NCBI GenBank assembly: GCA_016719785.1 | Contig: JADJYJ010000006.1 | Span: 273,035-337,034, forward strand | Direction: 5' to 3' | Length of the DNA stretch: 64,000 nucleotides | Origin: Candidatus Amarolinea dominans | GTDB lineage: Bacteria; Chloroflexota; Anaerolineae; SSC4; Amarolineaceae | In this document: in pieces, positions 7,565 to 15,993 of the stretch | Layout: every line of letters begins with the position of its first letter | Numbering within the stretch: the stretch's first letter is position 1 | Program-made: the position numbers and the translations under genes | The notes under the pieces: generated by a model | The model's input: only the letters and a program-made list of their open reading frames with translations | Database searches by the model: none | What the model was told of the DNA's origin: nothing

Positions 7565-10500
7565 TCAGACCGGCGGCGCGATCTGCGGGGCGGGCGAGAC
7601 GCCCGCGCTCCCAGGGGCAACACCGTTGCTCTGGTGACGGAGCAGGATGCCGATGATCTGATCGGGCGTGACCGGCTTGCCGACGAACGCGTCCATGCCC
7701 GCGGCCAGGCAGGCATCCCTGTCTTCGCGCAGCACGCTGGCCGTCATCGCCACGATTATCGGTTGGCCGGCAGGCAGGTTCAGTTGGCGGATGCGGCGGG
7801 TGGCTTCCAGGCCATCCATGCCCGGCATCTGCACGTCCATCAGAATCACATCGTAAGGCTGGTGCGCCACCGCGTCCAGTACCTCGAAGCCATCGGCGGC
7901 CAGATCCGCCTTCACCCCCAGGCGCTTGAGGATCAAGAGGGCCACCTTCTGGTTGACCACATTATCTTCGGCCACCAGCACGCGCGTGTCAGGCCAGATA
8001 TCAGACGCGCTGCTTGACGCCAGGCGCGGCGTCGGCGCGGCAATCGTGCGCTGATCGCTGGTCAGATCGAGCAGGATGTCGTGCAGGCGCGCAGATTTCA
8101 CTGGCTTCGACAGGTGCGTCGTGCGGGTCAGATCCGCCACTGCGCGCGCCACGTAGGTGTCAGCCATGGGCGCCAGGATGATCAGCGGGCAGATCAACGG
8201 CGGATCGAGATGGCGTAGGGTTCGCGCCAGCTGTAGGCCATCGTAGTCGCTCATGCGCAGGCCGAGGATGGCGACATCTGGCAGCGGCGCATCGTTCTGC
8301 AGGCTGGCCACAGCCGCCGCGCCCGTGTCCACGGCCATGGACGTCATTCCCCATCGGTGTACTTGTGTCTGTAAGAATTGACGCGTGGCTGCATGACCGT
8401 CCACGAGCAGAACGTGCTTGCCGGCCAGGCGTTCATCGCGCTCGTTCCACGGCGCCTGGTCAGCGGTCACGCCCACCAGGACATTGACGTAGAAGGTGGA
8501 GCCGACGCCCGGCTCGCTCTCCACCCAGATCGAGCCATCCATCAACGCGGCCAGGCGCTGGCTGATGGCCAATCCCAGGCCGGTGCCACCGTAGCGGCGG
8601 GTTGTCGAAGCATCTATCTGTGAGAAGGCACGAAAGAGGCGTTCTCTACGCTCGATGGGGATGCCGATACCGGTGTCGCGAATGGCGATGTGCAAACGGA
8701 AGCGCTCGTTCACCGGTTCCCCGTCAACCGTGACGACGACTTCGCCGTGATCGGTAAATTTGACGGCGTTGCCGATGAGGTTGAGCAGAATCTGGCGCAG
8801 GCGCGGCATGTCACCGCTGAGCATGCCGGGGACTTCCGGCGCTACCAGGTAGGCCAACTCGATCTTCTTTTCGGCCGCTTTGGCGCTAACGAGGTCGAGC
8901 GCCTCTTCGATGCACTCGACCAGCCGGAAGGGGCGGTCTTCCAGCTCCAAAAGACCCGATTCGATCTTGGAAAAATCGAGAATTTCGTCAATGATGCTCA
9001 AGAGGGCATCACCGCTGGCATGGACGACGTTCAGCATCTCGATTTGTTCGGCGTTCAGCGCCGTGTCTACCAGCAGGCTCGTCATGCCAATCACGGCGTT
9101 GAGGGGCGTGCGGATTTCGTGACTCATGTGAGCCAGGAAGGCGCTCTTGGCCCGATTGGCTGCTTCCGCGGCATCCCTGGCCTGGCGCAGTTCGGCTTGG
9201 ACCTGTTTGATGGTAGTGATGTCAGGAAAGGCGGCGAAGGCTGCGATCAATTCGCCGGCCTGGTTGAAGATGGGCGCCGCGCTGACCAGTTCCCAGCGTT
9301 CGTTACCGTGCCTGGTGCGAACCCGGTACTCCTGATTGTGGGTCGTGATGCCCTGCACCGCCAGGGCGAGCGGCATCTGCGCCACGGAGATCGGGTTCCC
9401 GGCAGCGTCGAAATGTTGCCAGGTAGGATTCAAGGTCAGCAGGGAGAGCTCCGGGGTGCGCGGTGCATCCGCCATATCCAGGTGATGGCGCGTGGCCGAG
9501 TTGGCAATCCGAATGATGCCATCGGGCGCAGTAACCAATACCAGCGGGATGGGCGTTTGCTCCAGGGCAGCTTCCAGCATGGCTTTGGTGTCGGCCAGTT
9601 CCTTGTCAGCCTGCCTGCGTGCGGTGATGTCGCGCACGGTGATCAGGCGCCCGGTCAGGCGCCCGCGCTTGTCGGTCAGGGCGATCAGGCGCACGTCAAC
9701 GAAGCGCGCAGCCAGGCCAAGCGCCGGTTGCGCGTCGAGGAGCAGCTCCTGCTGTTGGGTCTGTTGATCGTCGAGCGTGGCGACCAGCGTGGGCCAGGGC
9801 GCAAGGGCTGTGCCAACACGCTGTCCGATCGGCAGGGTGGTCATGTCGAACATTTGCCTGGCGGCCGGGTTGGCATCAACAATGCGCCCCAGGTCGTCGA
9901 GCACGATGACGCCATCGCTCAGGTTCTCGATCAGGGCATCGCGCGCGACCGGCGCCAGGTCGAGCAACTGAAAGCGCGTGAGCGCCCAGGCCAGGGCGAT
10001 GCCGGTGAGCGAGAAGGAGATCGGCGTGAGATCGAAGCCGGGGAATGGGTTCAGATCGAGGATGTAGGACAGATTGCTGACGATGGGAAACGTGGCGCTC
10101 AGGATCAGGGCCGCGGCCTGACGTTGATAGAGCGCGGGGAAGCGGATCAGGCCGCGCAGCATGACCACGGTGGCGGTCATGAGCGCAAGATAGCTATGGA
10201 CTACCGCCAGCCAAAACCAGGGGCCATGCCCGTAGATGAGGCCGTTGTTGGGCGCCGGGGTGAAGTCGGTCCACAGCCAATGGTGCCAGCCGTTGGTGGC
10301 AGCGACGATGAAGGTGAGGAGCGGCATGATACCCAAGAGGGGGCGGTAGCGCCGCGGAATCCATTCGGACTGTTGGGTAAAGTCGAGCGTAAAGAGCAGA
10401 TAGAAAACAGGCACACTGTGGGTGCTCAGGTAGGACACGACAGACCAGAAGATCTTGTTGGCAATCGGCACGGAAGCCGTCTCGAAACCAGCGGCCAGCG

Positions 10501-10645
10501 ACCAGATGGAAACGGCCACGAGAAGGCCAACCAGATACGGGGCGCCCGGCATCCGGCGTCGCAGCCACACGGCCCGCACAAGGATGAACAAGAGGCCGAC
10601 CGTGAAGAATGAGATGATCGAATAGAATGAAAACTGCCAGGTCAT
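7565..10645 (-). CDS. Hybrid sensor histidine kinase, 7TM-PAS-PAS-HisKA-HATPase-REC-REC
   Basis: This membrane sensor kinase has about 1026 residues from the ATG at 10645; a TTG at 10684 is a weaker start and neither has a clear ribosome site. Residues about 1-215 form a seven-helix membrane sensor. Two PAS domains follow (IENLSDGVIVLDDLGRIVDANPAA and QTPIPLVLVTAPDGIIRIAN). The HisKA box is HMSHEIRTPLN (His about 508), and the ATPase has NAVKFT, DTGIGI and GGTGLGLAIS. The first receiver (about 755-865) reads ILGLRMS where the phosphorylated Asp is expected, so it is probably inactive. The second (about 890-1005) has the intact LMDVQMPGMDG. There is no HPt domain. No partner regulator is adjacent, so phosphate may pass to a protein encoded elsewhere. 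Confidence 0.95.
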   Translation of the reverse strand: MTWQFSFYSIISFFTVGLLFILVRAVWLRRRMPGAPYLVGLLVAVSIWSLAAGFETASVPIANKIFWSVVSYLSTHSVPVFYLLFTLDFTQQSEWIPRRYRPLLGIMPLLTFIVAATNGWHHWLWTDFTPAPNNGLIYGHGPWFWLAVVHSYLALMTATVVMLRGLIRFPALYQRQAAALILSATFPIVSNLSYILDLNPFPGFDLTPISFSLTGIALAWALTRFQLLDLAPVARDALIENLSDGVIVLDDLGRIVDANPAARQMFDMTTLPIGQRVGTALAPWPTLVATLDDQQTQQQELLLDAQPALGLAARFVDVRLIALTDKRGRLTGRLITVRDITARRQADKELADTKAMLEAALEQTPIPLVLVTAPDGIIRIANSATRHHLDMADAPRTPELSLLTLNPTWQHFDAAGNPISVAQMPLALAVQGITTHNQEYRVRTRHGNERWELVSAAPIFNQAGELIAAFAAFPDITTIKQVQAELRQARDAAEAANRAKSAFLAHMSHEIRTPLNAVIGMTSLLVDTALNAEQIEMLNVVHASGDALLSIIDEILDFSKIESGLLELEDRPFRLVECIEEALDLVSAKAAEKKIELAYLVAPEVPGMLSGDMPRLRQILLNLIGNAVKFTDHGEVVVTVDGEPVNERFRLHIAIRDTGIGIPIERRERLFRAFSQIDASTTRRYGGTGLGLAISQRLAALMDGSIWVESEPGVGSTFYVNVLVGVTADQAPWNERDERLAGKHVLLVDGHAATRQFLQTQVHRWGMTSMAVDTGAAAVASLQNDAPLPDVAILGLRMSDYDGLQLARTLRHLDPPLICPLIILAPMADTYVARAVADLTRTTHLSKPVKSARLHDILLDLTSDQRTIAAPTPRLASSSASDIWPDTRVLVAEDNVVNQKVALLILKRLGVKADLAADGFEVLDAVAHQPYDVILMDVQMPGMDGLEATRRIRQLNLPAGQPIIVAMTASVLREDRDACLAAGMDAFVGKPVTPDQIIGILLRHQSNGVAPGSAGVSPAPQIAPPV

Positions 10646-10738
10646 GATGGGAATAGCATACGCCAAAAGAGGGTAAACGTCCAATTTGAGCCACTGACCG
10701 CACCCCTGGCACGGCCGCGCCGCCGTGCCCAGGTCAAC

Positions 10739-10767
10739 GTGACAGATTGGCCGGCCTGGCCTATAAT
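10739..10767 (+). promoter_or_regulatory. Sigma-70-type promoter for mutM
   Basis: GTGACA (10739-10744), a 17-base spacer and a consensus TATAAT (10762-10767), 47 bases before the mutM start. Confidence 0.7.
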
Positions 10768-10813
10768 CTGCGCCGGGCGAGTATGGAAAACGGGCGCGAG
10801 CGGGAGAGGCATC

Positions 10814-11626
10814 ATGCCAGAACTGCCTGAAGTAGAGACAATTGCACGTGAGTTACGCCGGGACCTGGTGGGAAGGCGCATTGTGGATGTCGAGGTGCGC
10901 TGGGAACGCACGATTGCGCTGCCTTCTGCGGCCGAGGTGAAGCCGCTGCTGGTCGGCCGCCAGATCATGGGCACCGACCGTCGCGGCAAGTACCTGCTTT
11001 TTCCCCTCTCCGGCGGGCAGACGCTGGTCATTCATCTGCGTATGACCGGGCAGTTGCACGTGGTAGGCCCCGAAGCGACGCCTGACAAGCACACGCACCT
11101 GGTGTTGACGCTGGATTCAGGTCGGCGCCTCTTTTTTCGGGACATGCGTAAGTTTGGGCGGGTCTATGTGGTGGCTGATGTGGCTACGATTTTGCGCCAA
11201 CTAGGGCCGGAGCCGCTCAATCCTGATTTGACCCCGCAGCAGTTGGCCGCGCGCCTGGCCGGGCGCAAGGCGCCGATCAAAAGCCTGCTGCTCGATCAAC
11301 GCGTGGTGGCCGGCATCGGCAACATCTACGCCGATGAGATTCTGTTTGCGGCCAGCATTGACCCGCGGCGCCCCGGCGGTGATTTGCAGATGAATGAGAT
11401 TGCGCGCATCCACACGGTGACGCGTCAGGTGTTGGCCCAGGCCATCTTCGATCATGGCAGCAGTCTGCAGAACTATCAGCGTCCTGGCGGCGCCAAAGGG
11501 CAGAACCAGGAGCGGCACCAGGTCTTTCGGCGCACGGGCAAGCCGTGTGCGCGCTGTGGAACGGCGATTGTGCGCGTGGTGATCGGGCAGCGGGCCACGC
11601 ATTTCTGCCCGCAGTGCCAGCGTTGA
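10814..11626 (+). CDS. mutM: Formamidopyrimidine-DNA glycosylase / AP lyase
   Basis: This 270-residue base-excision repair enzyme removes 8-oxoguanine and ring-opened purines and cuts the strand by beta/delta elimination. It starts MPELPEVETI, which places the catalytic Pro2 and Glu3; the start is fixed by this motif and by GGGAGAGG just upstream. Conserved features include RRGKYLLF (catalytic-pocket Lys), HLRMTGQL, RDMRKFGR, GIGNIYADEILF and the C-terminal zinc finger CARC...CPQC. The length is normal for the family. It is transcribed divergently from the kinase gene and ends 7 bases before the convergent YtxH-like gene. Confidence 0.98.
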   Translation: MPELPEVETIARELRRDLVGRRIVDVEVRWERTIALPSAAEVKPLLVGRQIMGTDRRGKYLLFPLSGGQTLVIHLRMTGQLHVVGPEATPDKHTHLVLTLDSGRRLFFRDMRKFGRVYVVADVATILRQLGPEPLNPDLTPQQLAARLAGRKAPIKSLLLDQRVVAGIGNIYADEILFAASIDPRRPGGDLQMNEIARIHTVTRQVLAQAIFDHGSSLQNYQRPGGAKGQNQERHQVFRRTGKPCARCGTAIVRVVIGQRATHFCPQCQR

Positions 11627-11632
11627 GACCGC

Positions 11633-11851
11633 TCAGGCCAGCGGGGTGTGCTTGGCGGCGTTGAACTGTGCCAATAATTCCTGCTCGCGGGCGCTGGCGG
11701 CCTGCTTGCCCTCTGCCAACGCCTGAGTGACACGGTTGCGCACCTGCGTCTGTAGATCATCGCCAGAGGCCGGCGTCAGCAGGAGGCCGGTCACGTAACC
11801 GGTCGCCATGCTCAAGCCGATGCCCACAAAATATCCAAGTATTTTTTTCAT
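11633..11851 (-). CDS. YtxH-like small membrane protein
   Basis: This 72-residue protein has one N-terminal hydrophobic segment (ILGYFVGIGLSMATGYVTGLLL) followed by TPASGDDLQTQV and a charged, Ala-rich helix. That is the layout of YtxH/GvpP-type general-stress proteins, in which a glycine-rich membrane span precedes an (A/T)PxSG motif. The ATG at 11851 is favoured because it precedes the membrane segment; the upstream extension is not protein-like. The ribosome site is weak (CAGGAC). It ends 7 bases from mutM, which runs towards it. Its role is not known beyond the family association with cell-envelope stress. Confidence 0.75.
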   Translation of the reverse strand: MKKILGYFVGIGLSMATGYVTGLLLTPASGDDLQTQVRNRVTQALAEGKQAASAREQELLAQFNAAKHTPLA

Positions 11852-11909
11852 GTCCTGATGCCCTTTTGTTCCTGTGCTTTTCCGCTGTGTTTGTCCCCGG
11901 TTGCGTCTA

Positions 11910-12521
11910 TTATACACCGGGCGGCGATAGACAAACAAACAGGCCGCGGCAGAAACGCGGCCTGTGTTTGTTTGGGGCAAGATCAGGGATCAGCGGTCGT
12001 TGCTGCGATTGAGTAGCCCTTGCAGCAGGAAAGCCCAAACCCGCGAGGATGATGAAGATCGGCCACAGGCGGGCTAACTGCTGCGCCAGGTCGCCTTCGA
12101 TGGCGCCGGTGGTGTAGGCGAAACCTACAGCCGCCACGGCCAGGCCGATGAACGCCCACAGGAGCTGACCCCAGCGCCGCCAGTGCAAGAGCCAGTTGAT
12201 GCCGCTGCTGACGCCGAGCAGGAACGGGAAGATGGGCCAGGCAACCTCCCATTCTTGCCCAAACCAATTGAGGTTGTACCAGCCCAGGAAGAAGACGCCG
12301 AGCAGGGTCATAAAGATGGCGCCGCCCAGGTCATCGGGATCGGCTGTGGGGTTGGTGAAGTAGCGGATGATCAGGGCGATGCCGCCGATGACCAGGAAGA
12401 TTGGCCAAAAGGCCTCCAGGCGAACGCCCGGCACGTTCAGGTTTTGCAGTAAGAACCAGACGCCCACCAGGATCAGAATGATGGCGGGAATGATCGGTCT
12501 TGTACGTGTTGGGTCATCCAT
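11910..12521 (-). CDS. LiaF/LiaI-like multi-pass membrane protein (C-terminus probably frameshifted)
   Basis: The protein has five or six membrane segments arranged as repeated WPIFLVIGG / WPIFPFLLG / LWPIFIILAG blocks. This is the pattern of the LiaI-LiaF-like transmembrane region found in envelope-stress operons. The ATG at 12521 follows GAGGGGAAAAAAC. As read it has 203 residues, but the last 35 (after GLGF) are not family-like and run through the terminator. Removing one C near 12030 would give FLLQGLLNRSNDR and a stop at 11990, just before the terminator. I infer a one-base insertion, either real or a sequencing error. It sits downstream of the PspC gene on the same strand. Confidence 0.8.
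   Translation of the reverse strand: MDDPTRTRPIIPAIILILVGVWFLLQNLNVPGVRLEAFWPIFLVIGGIALIIRYFTNPTADPDDLGGAIFMTLLGVFFLGWYNLNWFGQEWEVAWPIFPFLLGVSSGINWLLHWRRWGQLLWAFIGLAVAAVGFAYTTGAIEGDLAQQLARLWPIFIILAGLGFPAARATQSQQRPLIPDLAPNKHRPRFCRGLFVCLSPPGV
11931..11974. terminator. Terminator hairpin after the LiaF-like gene
   Basis: Arms ACAGGCCGCG and CGCGGCCTGT (10 bp), extended by 7 more pairs beyond a 2-base bulge. The outer part is T-rich on the minus strand. The present reading frame runs through it, which supports the frameshift reading. Confidence 0.75.
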
Positions 12522-12554
12522 GTTTTTTCCCCTCTGAGACGAACAGATTGATGC

Positions 12555-12620
12555 GGAAGCCTGGCTTCCGGGAGAAGCCAGGCCTTTTTGTCAGCGGCCC
12601 GGCTTCTCTCAGAAGCCGGG
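12555..12620. terminator. Two tandem hairpins between the PspC and LiaF-like genes
   Basis: The first is GCCTGGCTTC / GAAGCCAGGC (10 bp, followed on the plus strand by CTTTTT). The second is CCCGGCTTCT / AGAAGCCGGG (10 bp). The stems share the GGCTTC core. They may reduce read-through from the PspC gene or be REP-like repeats. Confidence 0.6.
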
Positions 12621-12632
12621 CTGCCGGCGTTG

Positions 12633-13358
12633 TCAGATAACGGTGCTGTTGGACGGCGTAACCGCTTCCTCGGCGGGCGCTTCGGGGATGACGATCAAGG
12701 CCAGGATGTAGAGCATCACGCCGAGGCCCACGGTGGAGAGTGACGCAATGACCCACACGATACGCACCAGGCGGGCATCGAGACCCAGGTACGCGGCCAG
12801 GCCGGCGCAGACACCGCCGATGACGCGGTTGCTGCGGCTGCGCAGCAGGGCGCGATCACCGCGCACGATGCCCTTCCAATCCACGCCGCGGCCGGAGATG
12901 CCGAGCAGCAGGACGATGCCCACGCCGATGAGCACGGCCGGCCAGAACAACTGCCAGAAGGTGCGCCACAGGCCGCGCAGGGGGATCACATCGAAATTGC
13001 TCAGCAGGAAGAGGATGCCCGCGGCCACCAGGACGCCGCCCCAGAGCAGGCCACGATTGCTGTCACGGCTGGCCCATGCGCGCACGTCAGCCCCACGCCG
13101 CGTCACCGTCGGCTTGCTGGCGGCATGTTCTACCGTCTCTTCCGGCAGCACGATGGCCATGACGATGTAGGCCAGGGCGCCGGCTCCCCCAAAGAGAACT
13201 GAAATCAGCCAGACAATACGAATCAAGGTGGGGTCAACCCCCAGAAACTCGGCCAAACCGCCAGCCACACCGGCCACCTGCCGCTCGGTGCGCGAGCGGT
13301 AGATACGGTGCGGTTCGTAATGCGGTGTTCCTTCGATGATCACCGGTTGTTGATTCAT
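12633..13358 (-). CDS. Double PspC-domain membrane protein
   Basis: This 241-residue protein has two PspC (phage-shock-protein C) modules. The N-terminal one reads RSRTERQVAGVAGGLAEFLG and continues VDPTLIRIVWLI. The C-terminal one reads RSRSNRVIGGVCAGLAAYLG and continues LDARLVRIVWVI. Two membrane helices (WGGVLVAAGILFLLSNF and WPAVLIGVGIVLLLGI) lie between them and resemble the LiaF-like segment of the next gene. PspC proteins sense or dampen membrane stress. The second of two close ATGs (13358) is preferred because AAGGAG lies 7 bases before it, while the first is only one base away. The gene is followed by the LiaF-like gene, a common envelope-stress pairing. Confidence 0.92.
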   Translation of the reverse strand: MNQQPVIIEGTPHYEPHRIYRSRTERQVAGVAGGLAEFLGVDPTLIRIVWLISVLFGGAGALAYIVMAIVLPEETVEHAASKPTVTRRGADVRAWASRDSNRGLLWGGVLVAAGILFLLSNFDVIPLRGLWRTFWQLFWPAVLIGVGIVLLLGISGRGVDWKGIVRGDRALLRSRSNRVIGGVCAGLAAYLGLDARLVRIVWVIASLSTVGLGVMLYILALIVIPEAPAEEAVTPSNSTVI

Positions 13359-13364
13359 GGTCAT

Positions 13365-13566
13365 ACTCCTTGTGTCCGTTTTTTGTTACCTGGGCGGCAT
13401 CGCCGTCCAGTGCTCAGAGTCTTCGTTCATGCACTCAGCCTGTAATACGCAGAACTGCCGGGCAAGGTTGCAGACGAACCTGCATGGACGCAATTCCGGT
13501 CGGCGCAGGCCGACCTGGCGGCGGAACGCCCTTGCGCCCCGAATTCATTCGGCGGCTGGGCAAAAA
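13365..13566. other. Intergenic region between ftsH and the PspC gene
   Basis: No gene is evident. It holds a 7-bp hairpin (GGTCGGC-GCAG-GCCGACC, 13498-13515) and CCGAATTCATTCGG (13539-13552), whose reverse complement recurs within the repeat region at 38415-38428. Confidence 0.5.
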
Positions 13567-13598
13567 AAGCCCTTGCCGGAAATACCCGGCAAGGGCTT
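13567..13598 (-). terminator. Rho-independent terminator of ftsH
   Basis: Perfect 13-bp stem (AAGCCCTTGCCGG and its complement, loop AAATAC). On the minus strand it is followed by a run of seven T (13562-13568 in complement), 24 bases after the ftsH stop. Confidence 0.93.
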
Positions 13599-13621
13599 GA
13601 TTGGCGTGTTGGCTGCCTGGT

Positions 13622-15607
13622 CTAGGCCGGCAAGGGTGCTGGCGTGCCGGGTAGCGTGCCGCGCTGCTCACGGCGTTCGTCGGTTGGGCGCGGGGTCGAG
13701 ATGGGACCGACACTGCTGGGCGACGGGCCGCGTTGGGTTGGCGGCGCCTGCTCCGGCAGGTCCGACAGCAAGGCCACGAACTCCTCGTGTGACAACGTCT
13801 CTTTCTGGATCAAGGTCTTGGCCAACAGGTCCAGCTTTTCGCGGTAAGTTGACAGAATTTCTTTGGCTCGCACGTACGCTTCATTCACGAGACGGCGCAC
13901 CTCGTGGTCAATCTCTTCGGCCACATCCTCACTGTAGTTGCGCTGCTCGGCGACTTCACGCCCCATGAAAATCATATCCGCCTTACGACCGAACACCATG
14001 GGGCCGAGTTTGGTGCTCATACCGTATTGCGTCACCATCGAGCGTGCCAGTTTGGTCACGTGATCGAGGTCACTGGCGGCGCCGTTGGTGATGTCGGTGA
14101 ACACCAGGGCTTCGGCCGCGCGGCCGCCCAGGGTCATCGCCAGTTCATCCTCGAACTTGTTCTTGCTCTTGAGAACACTGTCGTTTTCCGGCACGGCCAT
14201 TGTGTAGCCCAGGGCCATGCCGCGCGAGATGATGCTGATCTTATGAATGGGATCACAGTTCGGCAGCATGTGCCCAACCAGCGCATGACCCGCCTCATGA
14301 TAGGCGATGATCTCTTTCTCGCGGTCCGAAATAATGCGGCTGCGTCGCTCCGGCCCCGCCATCACCCGCTCCACGGCCTCCTGCAATTCAGGCATACCGA
14401 TTTTGCGCTTGTTGCGTCGCGCCGTCAGGATGGCTGCTTCGTTCAGCAGATTCTCCAGGTCAGCGCCGACAAAGCCCGGGGTCTGCCGCGCCAGCGATTC
14501 CATTTCGACATCGGCCGCCAGCGGTTTGCCCTTGGCATGTACCTCCAGGATCGCTCTGCGCCCCCTCATGTCAGGGCGGTCCATAACCACCTGGCGGTCG
14601 AAACGACCAGGGCGCAGCAACGCGGGGTCCAGGATGTCCGGCCGATTAGTGGCCGCGACGACGATGATATTAGTCACGGTATCGAAGCCGTCCATCTCCA
14701 CCAGGATCTGATTCAGCGTCTGCTCGCGCTCGTCATGGCTGCCGCCCAGACCCGCGCCGCGATGGCGACCGACAGCATCAATCTCATCAATGAAGATGAT
14801 GCATGGGTTGTTGCGTTTGGCCTGCTCGAACAGATCACGCACGCGGCTGGCGCCAACACCAACGAACATTTCCACGAATTCGGAGCCGGAAATAGAGAAG
14901 AAGGGCACGCCAGCTTCACCGGCCACTGCCTTGGCCATCAGCGTCTTGCCAGTGCCGGGTGCGCCGACCATCAGGACGCCCTTGGGGATGCGCGCGCCGA
15001 GGGCAACGAATTTCTGTGGTTCTTTGAGAAACTCAACCACTTCCTGCAGCTCTTGTTTGGCCTCATCCGCACCGGCCACGTCGGCAAAGGTGACTGTTGG
15101 CTTGTCGCCGGTGAACATGCGCGCCCGGCTCTTACCAAAGGCCATCGCCTGATTGTTACCGCCCTGCGCCTGACGCAGCAAGAAGAAGAAGAGGGCGCCG
15201 ACAAACACCAGCGGCAGCAGGCTGCCCAGGAAGGTCAGCCAGTTGCCCACGTCACTGGGCGGATCCACCCGCAGGTCAAGCCGTCGAAGTTGTTCGGCGG
15301 TCACACCCAGGTTGGTCAATTGCTCGGTCAGGCCGATGATCGGTTCTTTGCGCGAAATGATGACCTGGTCACTCGCCTTACAGGCTGTCTCTGTGGCTCT
15401 GCGACCGTCGGCGCACACACGCACGCGCACTTCGTCGCCCACAATGGCGACCGAGGCGACTTTGCCTTGTTTGATCCATTCGGCAATCGTGGAAATTTCC
15501 TGCGTTTCAACCTGGCTGGTCTGAGGGAACAGGCTGAAGAAAAGCGCCGCCACAGCCACCAGGATGAGTAGATATACAAAACCGTTCTTTGTCCAATTGG
15601 CGTTCAA
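13622..15607 (-). CDS. ftsH: ATP-dependent zinc metalloprotease FtsH
   Basis: This 661-residue membrane-bound AAA+ protease degrades misfolded membrane proteins and regulators. Two N-terminal helices (FVYLLILVAVAALFFSLF and WLTFLGSLLPLVFVGALFFFLL) flank an extracytoplasmic domain. The AAA domain has GAPGTGKT (about 217), IIFIDEIDAVG, and SRH residues in ATNRPDILDPALLRPGRFDR. The protease domain has HEAGH (437-441) with the zinc ligand Asp expected in SDLDHVTKLA. The start is a TTG placed 5 bases after GGAGG; no ATG lies near the expected N-terminus. The gene stands alone between a terminator and the divergent B12 cluster. Confidence 0.98.
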   Translation of the reverse strand: MNANWTKNGFVYLLILVAVAALFFSLFPQTSQVETQEISTIAEWIKQGKVASVAIVGDEVRVRVCADGRRATETACKASDQVIISRKEPIIGLTEQLTNLGVTAEQLRRLDLRVDPPSDVGNWLTFLGSLLPLVFVGALFFFLLRQAQGGNNQAMAFGKSRARMFTGDKPTVTFADVAGADEAKQELQEVVEFLKEPQKFVALGARIPKGVLMVGAPGTGKTLMAKAVAGEAGVPFFSISGSEFVEMFVGVGASRVRDLFEQAKRNNPCIIFIDEIDAVGRHRGAGLGGSHDEREQTLNQILVEMDGFDTVTNIIVVAATNRPDILDPALLRPGRFDRQVVMDRPDMRGRRAILEVHAKGKPLAADVEMESLARQTPGFVGADLENLLNEAAILTARRNKRKIGMPELQEAVERVMAGPERRSRIISDREKEIIAYHEAGHALVGHMLPNCDPIHKISIISRGMALGYTMAVPENDSVLKSKNKFEDELAMTLGGRAAEALVFTDITNGAASDLDHVTKLARSMVTQYGMSTKLGPMVFGRKADMIFMGREVAEQRNYSEDVAEEIDHEVRRLVNEAYVRAKEILSTYREKLDLLAKTLIQKETLSHEEFVALLSDLPEQAPPTQRGPSPSSVGPISTPRPTDERREQRGTLPGTPAPLPA

Positions 15608-15762
15608 GGAGTCCTCCCCGCCCGGCTAATGTGAGTTGGCTGCCGGACGGCGGTTACCTGCAACCGTGGCGGCATTATACCAGAAACTCACTGAATACGC
15701 TAGCTGTTTAGATTACAATCAATTATGCGGCGCAGACCGCCAAATCAACCCTGAACAGACCT

Positions 15763-15791
15763 TTGACAGCCTGCCTGCACCGTGCTATACT
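15763..15791 (+). promoter_or_regulatory. Promoter of the B12-regulated transcript
   Basis: Consensus TTGACA (15763-15768), a 17-base spacer, and an extended -10 TGC-TATACT (15786-15791). Transcription would start near 15798, giving a leader of about 195 bases that contains the riboswitch. Confidence 0.85.
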
Positions 15792-15804
15792 GCCGTCATT
15801 CAAC

Positions 15805-15990
15805 AATCTAGCAGGGCCATGCAAGCGCAGGCACACCGCTGTGTCGTGCGCAACGTGGGGGAAACCGGTTCGAAGCCGGTGCTGTGCCGCAACTGTCATC
15901 ATGGAACATTGATCTGTCACATTGATCTGTCCATGTAAGCCAGAATACCCACCTCATGGTCGCTCTGGAACCTTCGAGCGAAAGGGTCTG
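15805..15990 (+). ncRNA. Cobalamin (B12) riboswitch
   Basis: The leader carries the cobalamin-aptamer core: GTGGGGGAAACC, then a P5-type stem ACCGG (15864-15868) / CCGGT (15876-15880) with loop TTCGAAG, then GCTGTGCCGCAACTGT (15881-15896), and at the 3' side AAGCCAGAATACCCACCT (about 15937-15954). These match the conserved B12-box pattern. The loop TCGAAG (15870-15875) is exactly complementary to CTTCGA at 15972-15977, just before the AAAGGG ribosome site at 15981-15986. That is what the L5-L13 kissing contact of the class would look like, and it implies translational repression by bound cobalamin. The exact 5' edge is uncertain. Confidence 0.88.
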
Positions 15991-15993
15991 GGC

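Noticed and set aside
8690..10612. Long plus-strand open frame of about 640 codons opposite the first hybrid kinase
   Set aside because: It is a shadow of the high-GC kinase gene on the other strand; its translation has no domain-like pattern. The same applies to long frames opposite ftsH (13904-15571), groEL (28519-29925) and the second kinase (31766-33976).
15860..15885. tRNA T-arm-like GGTTCGAAGCC
   Set aside because: The surrounding bases do not form a tRNA, and they match the cobalamin aptamer (GCTGTGCCGCAACTGT and AAGCCAGAATACCCACCT follow).
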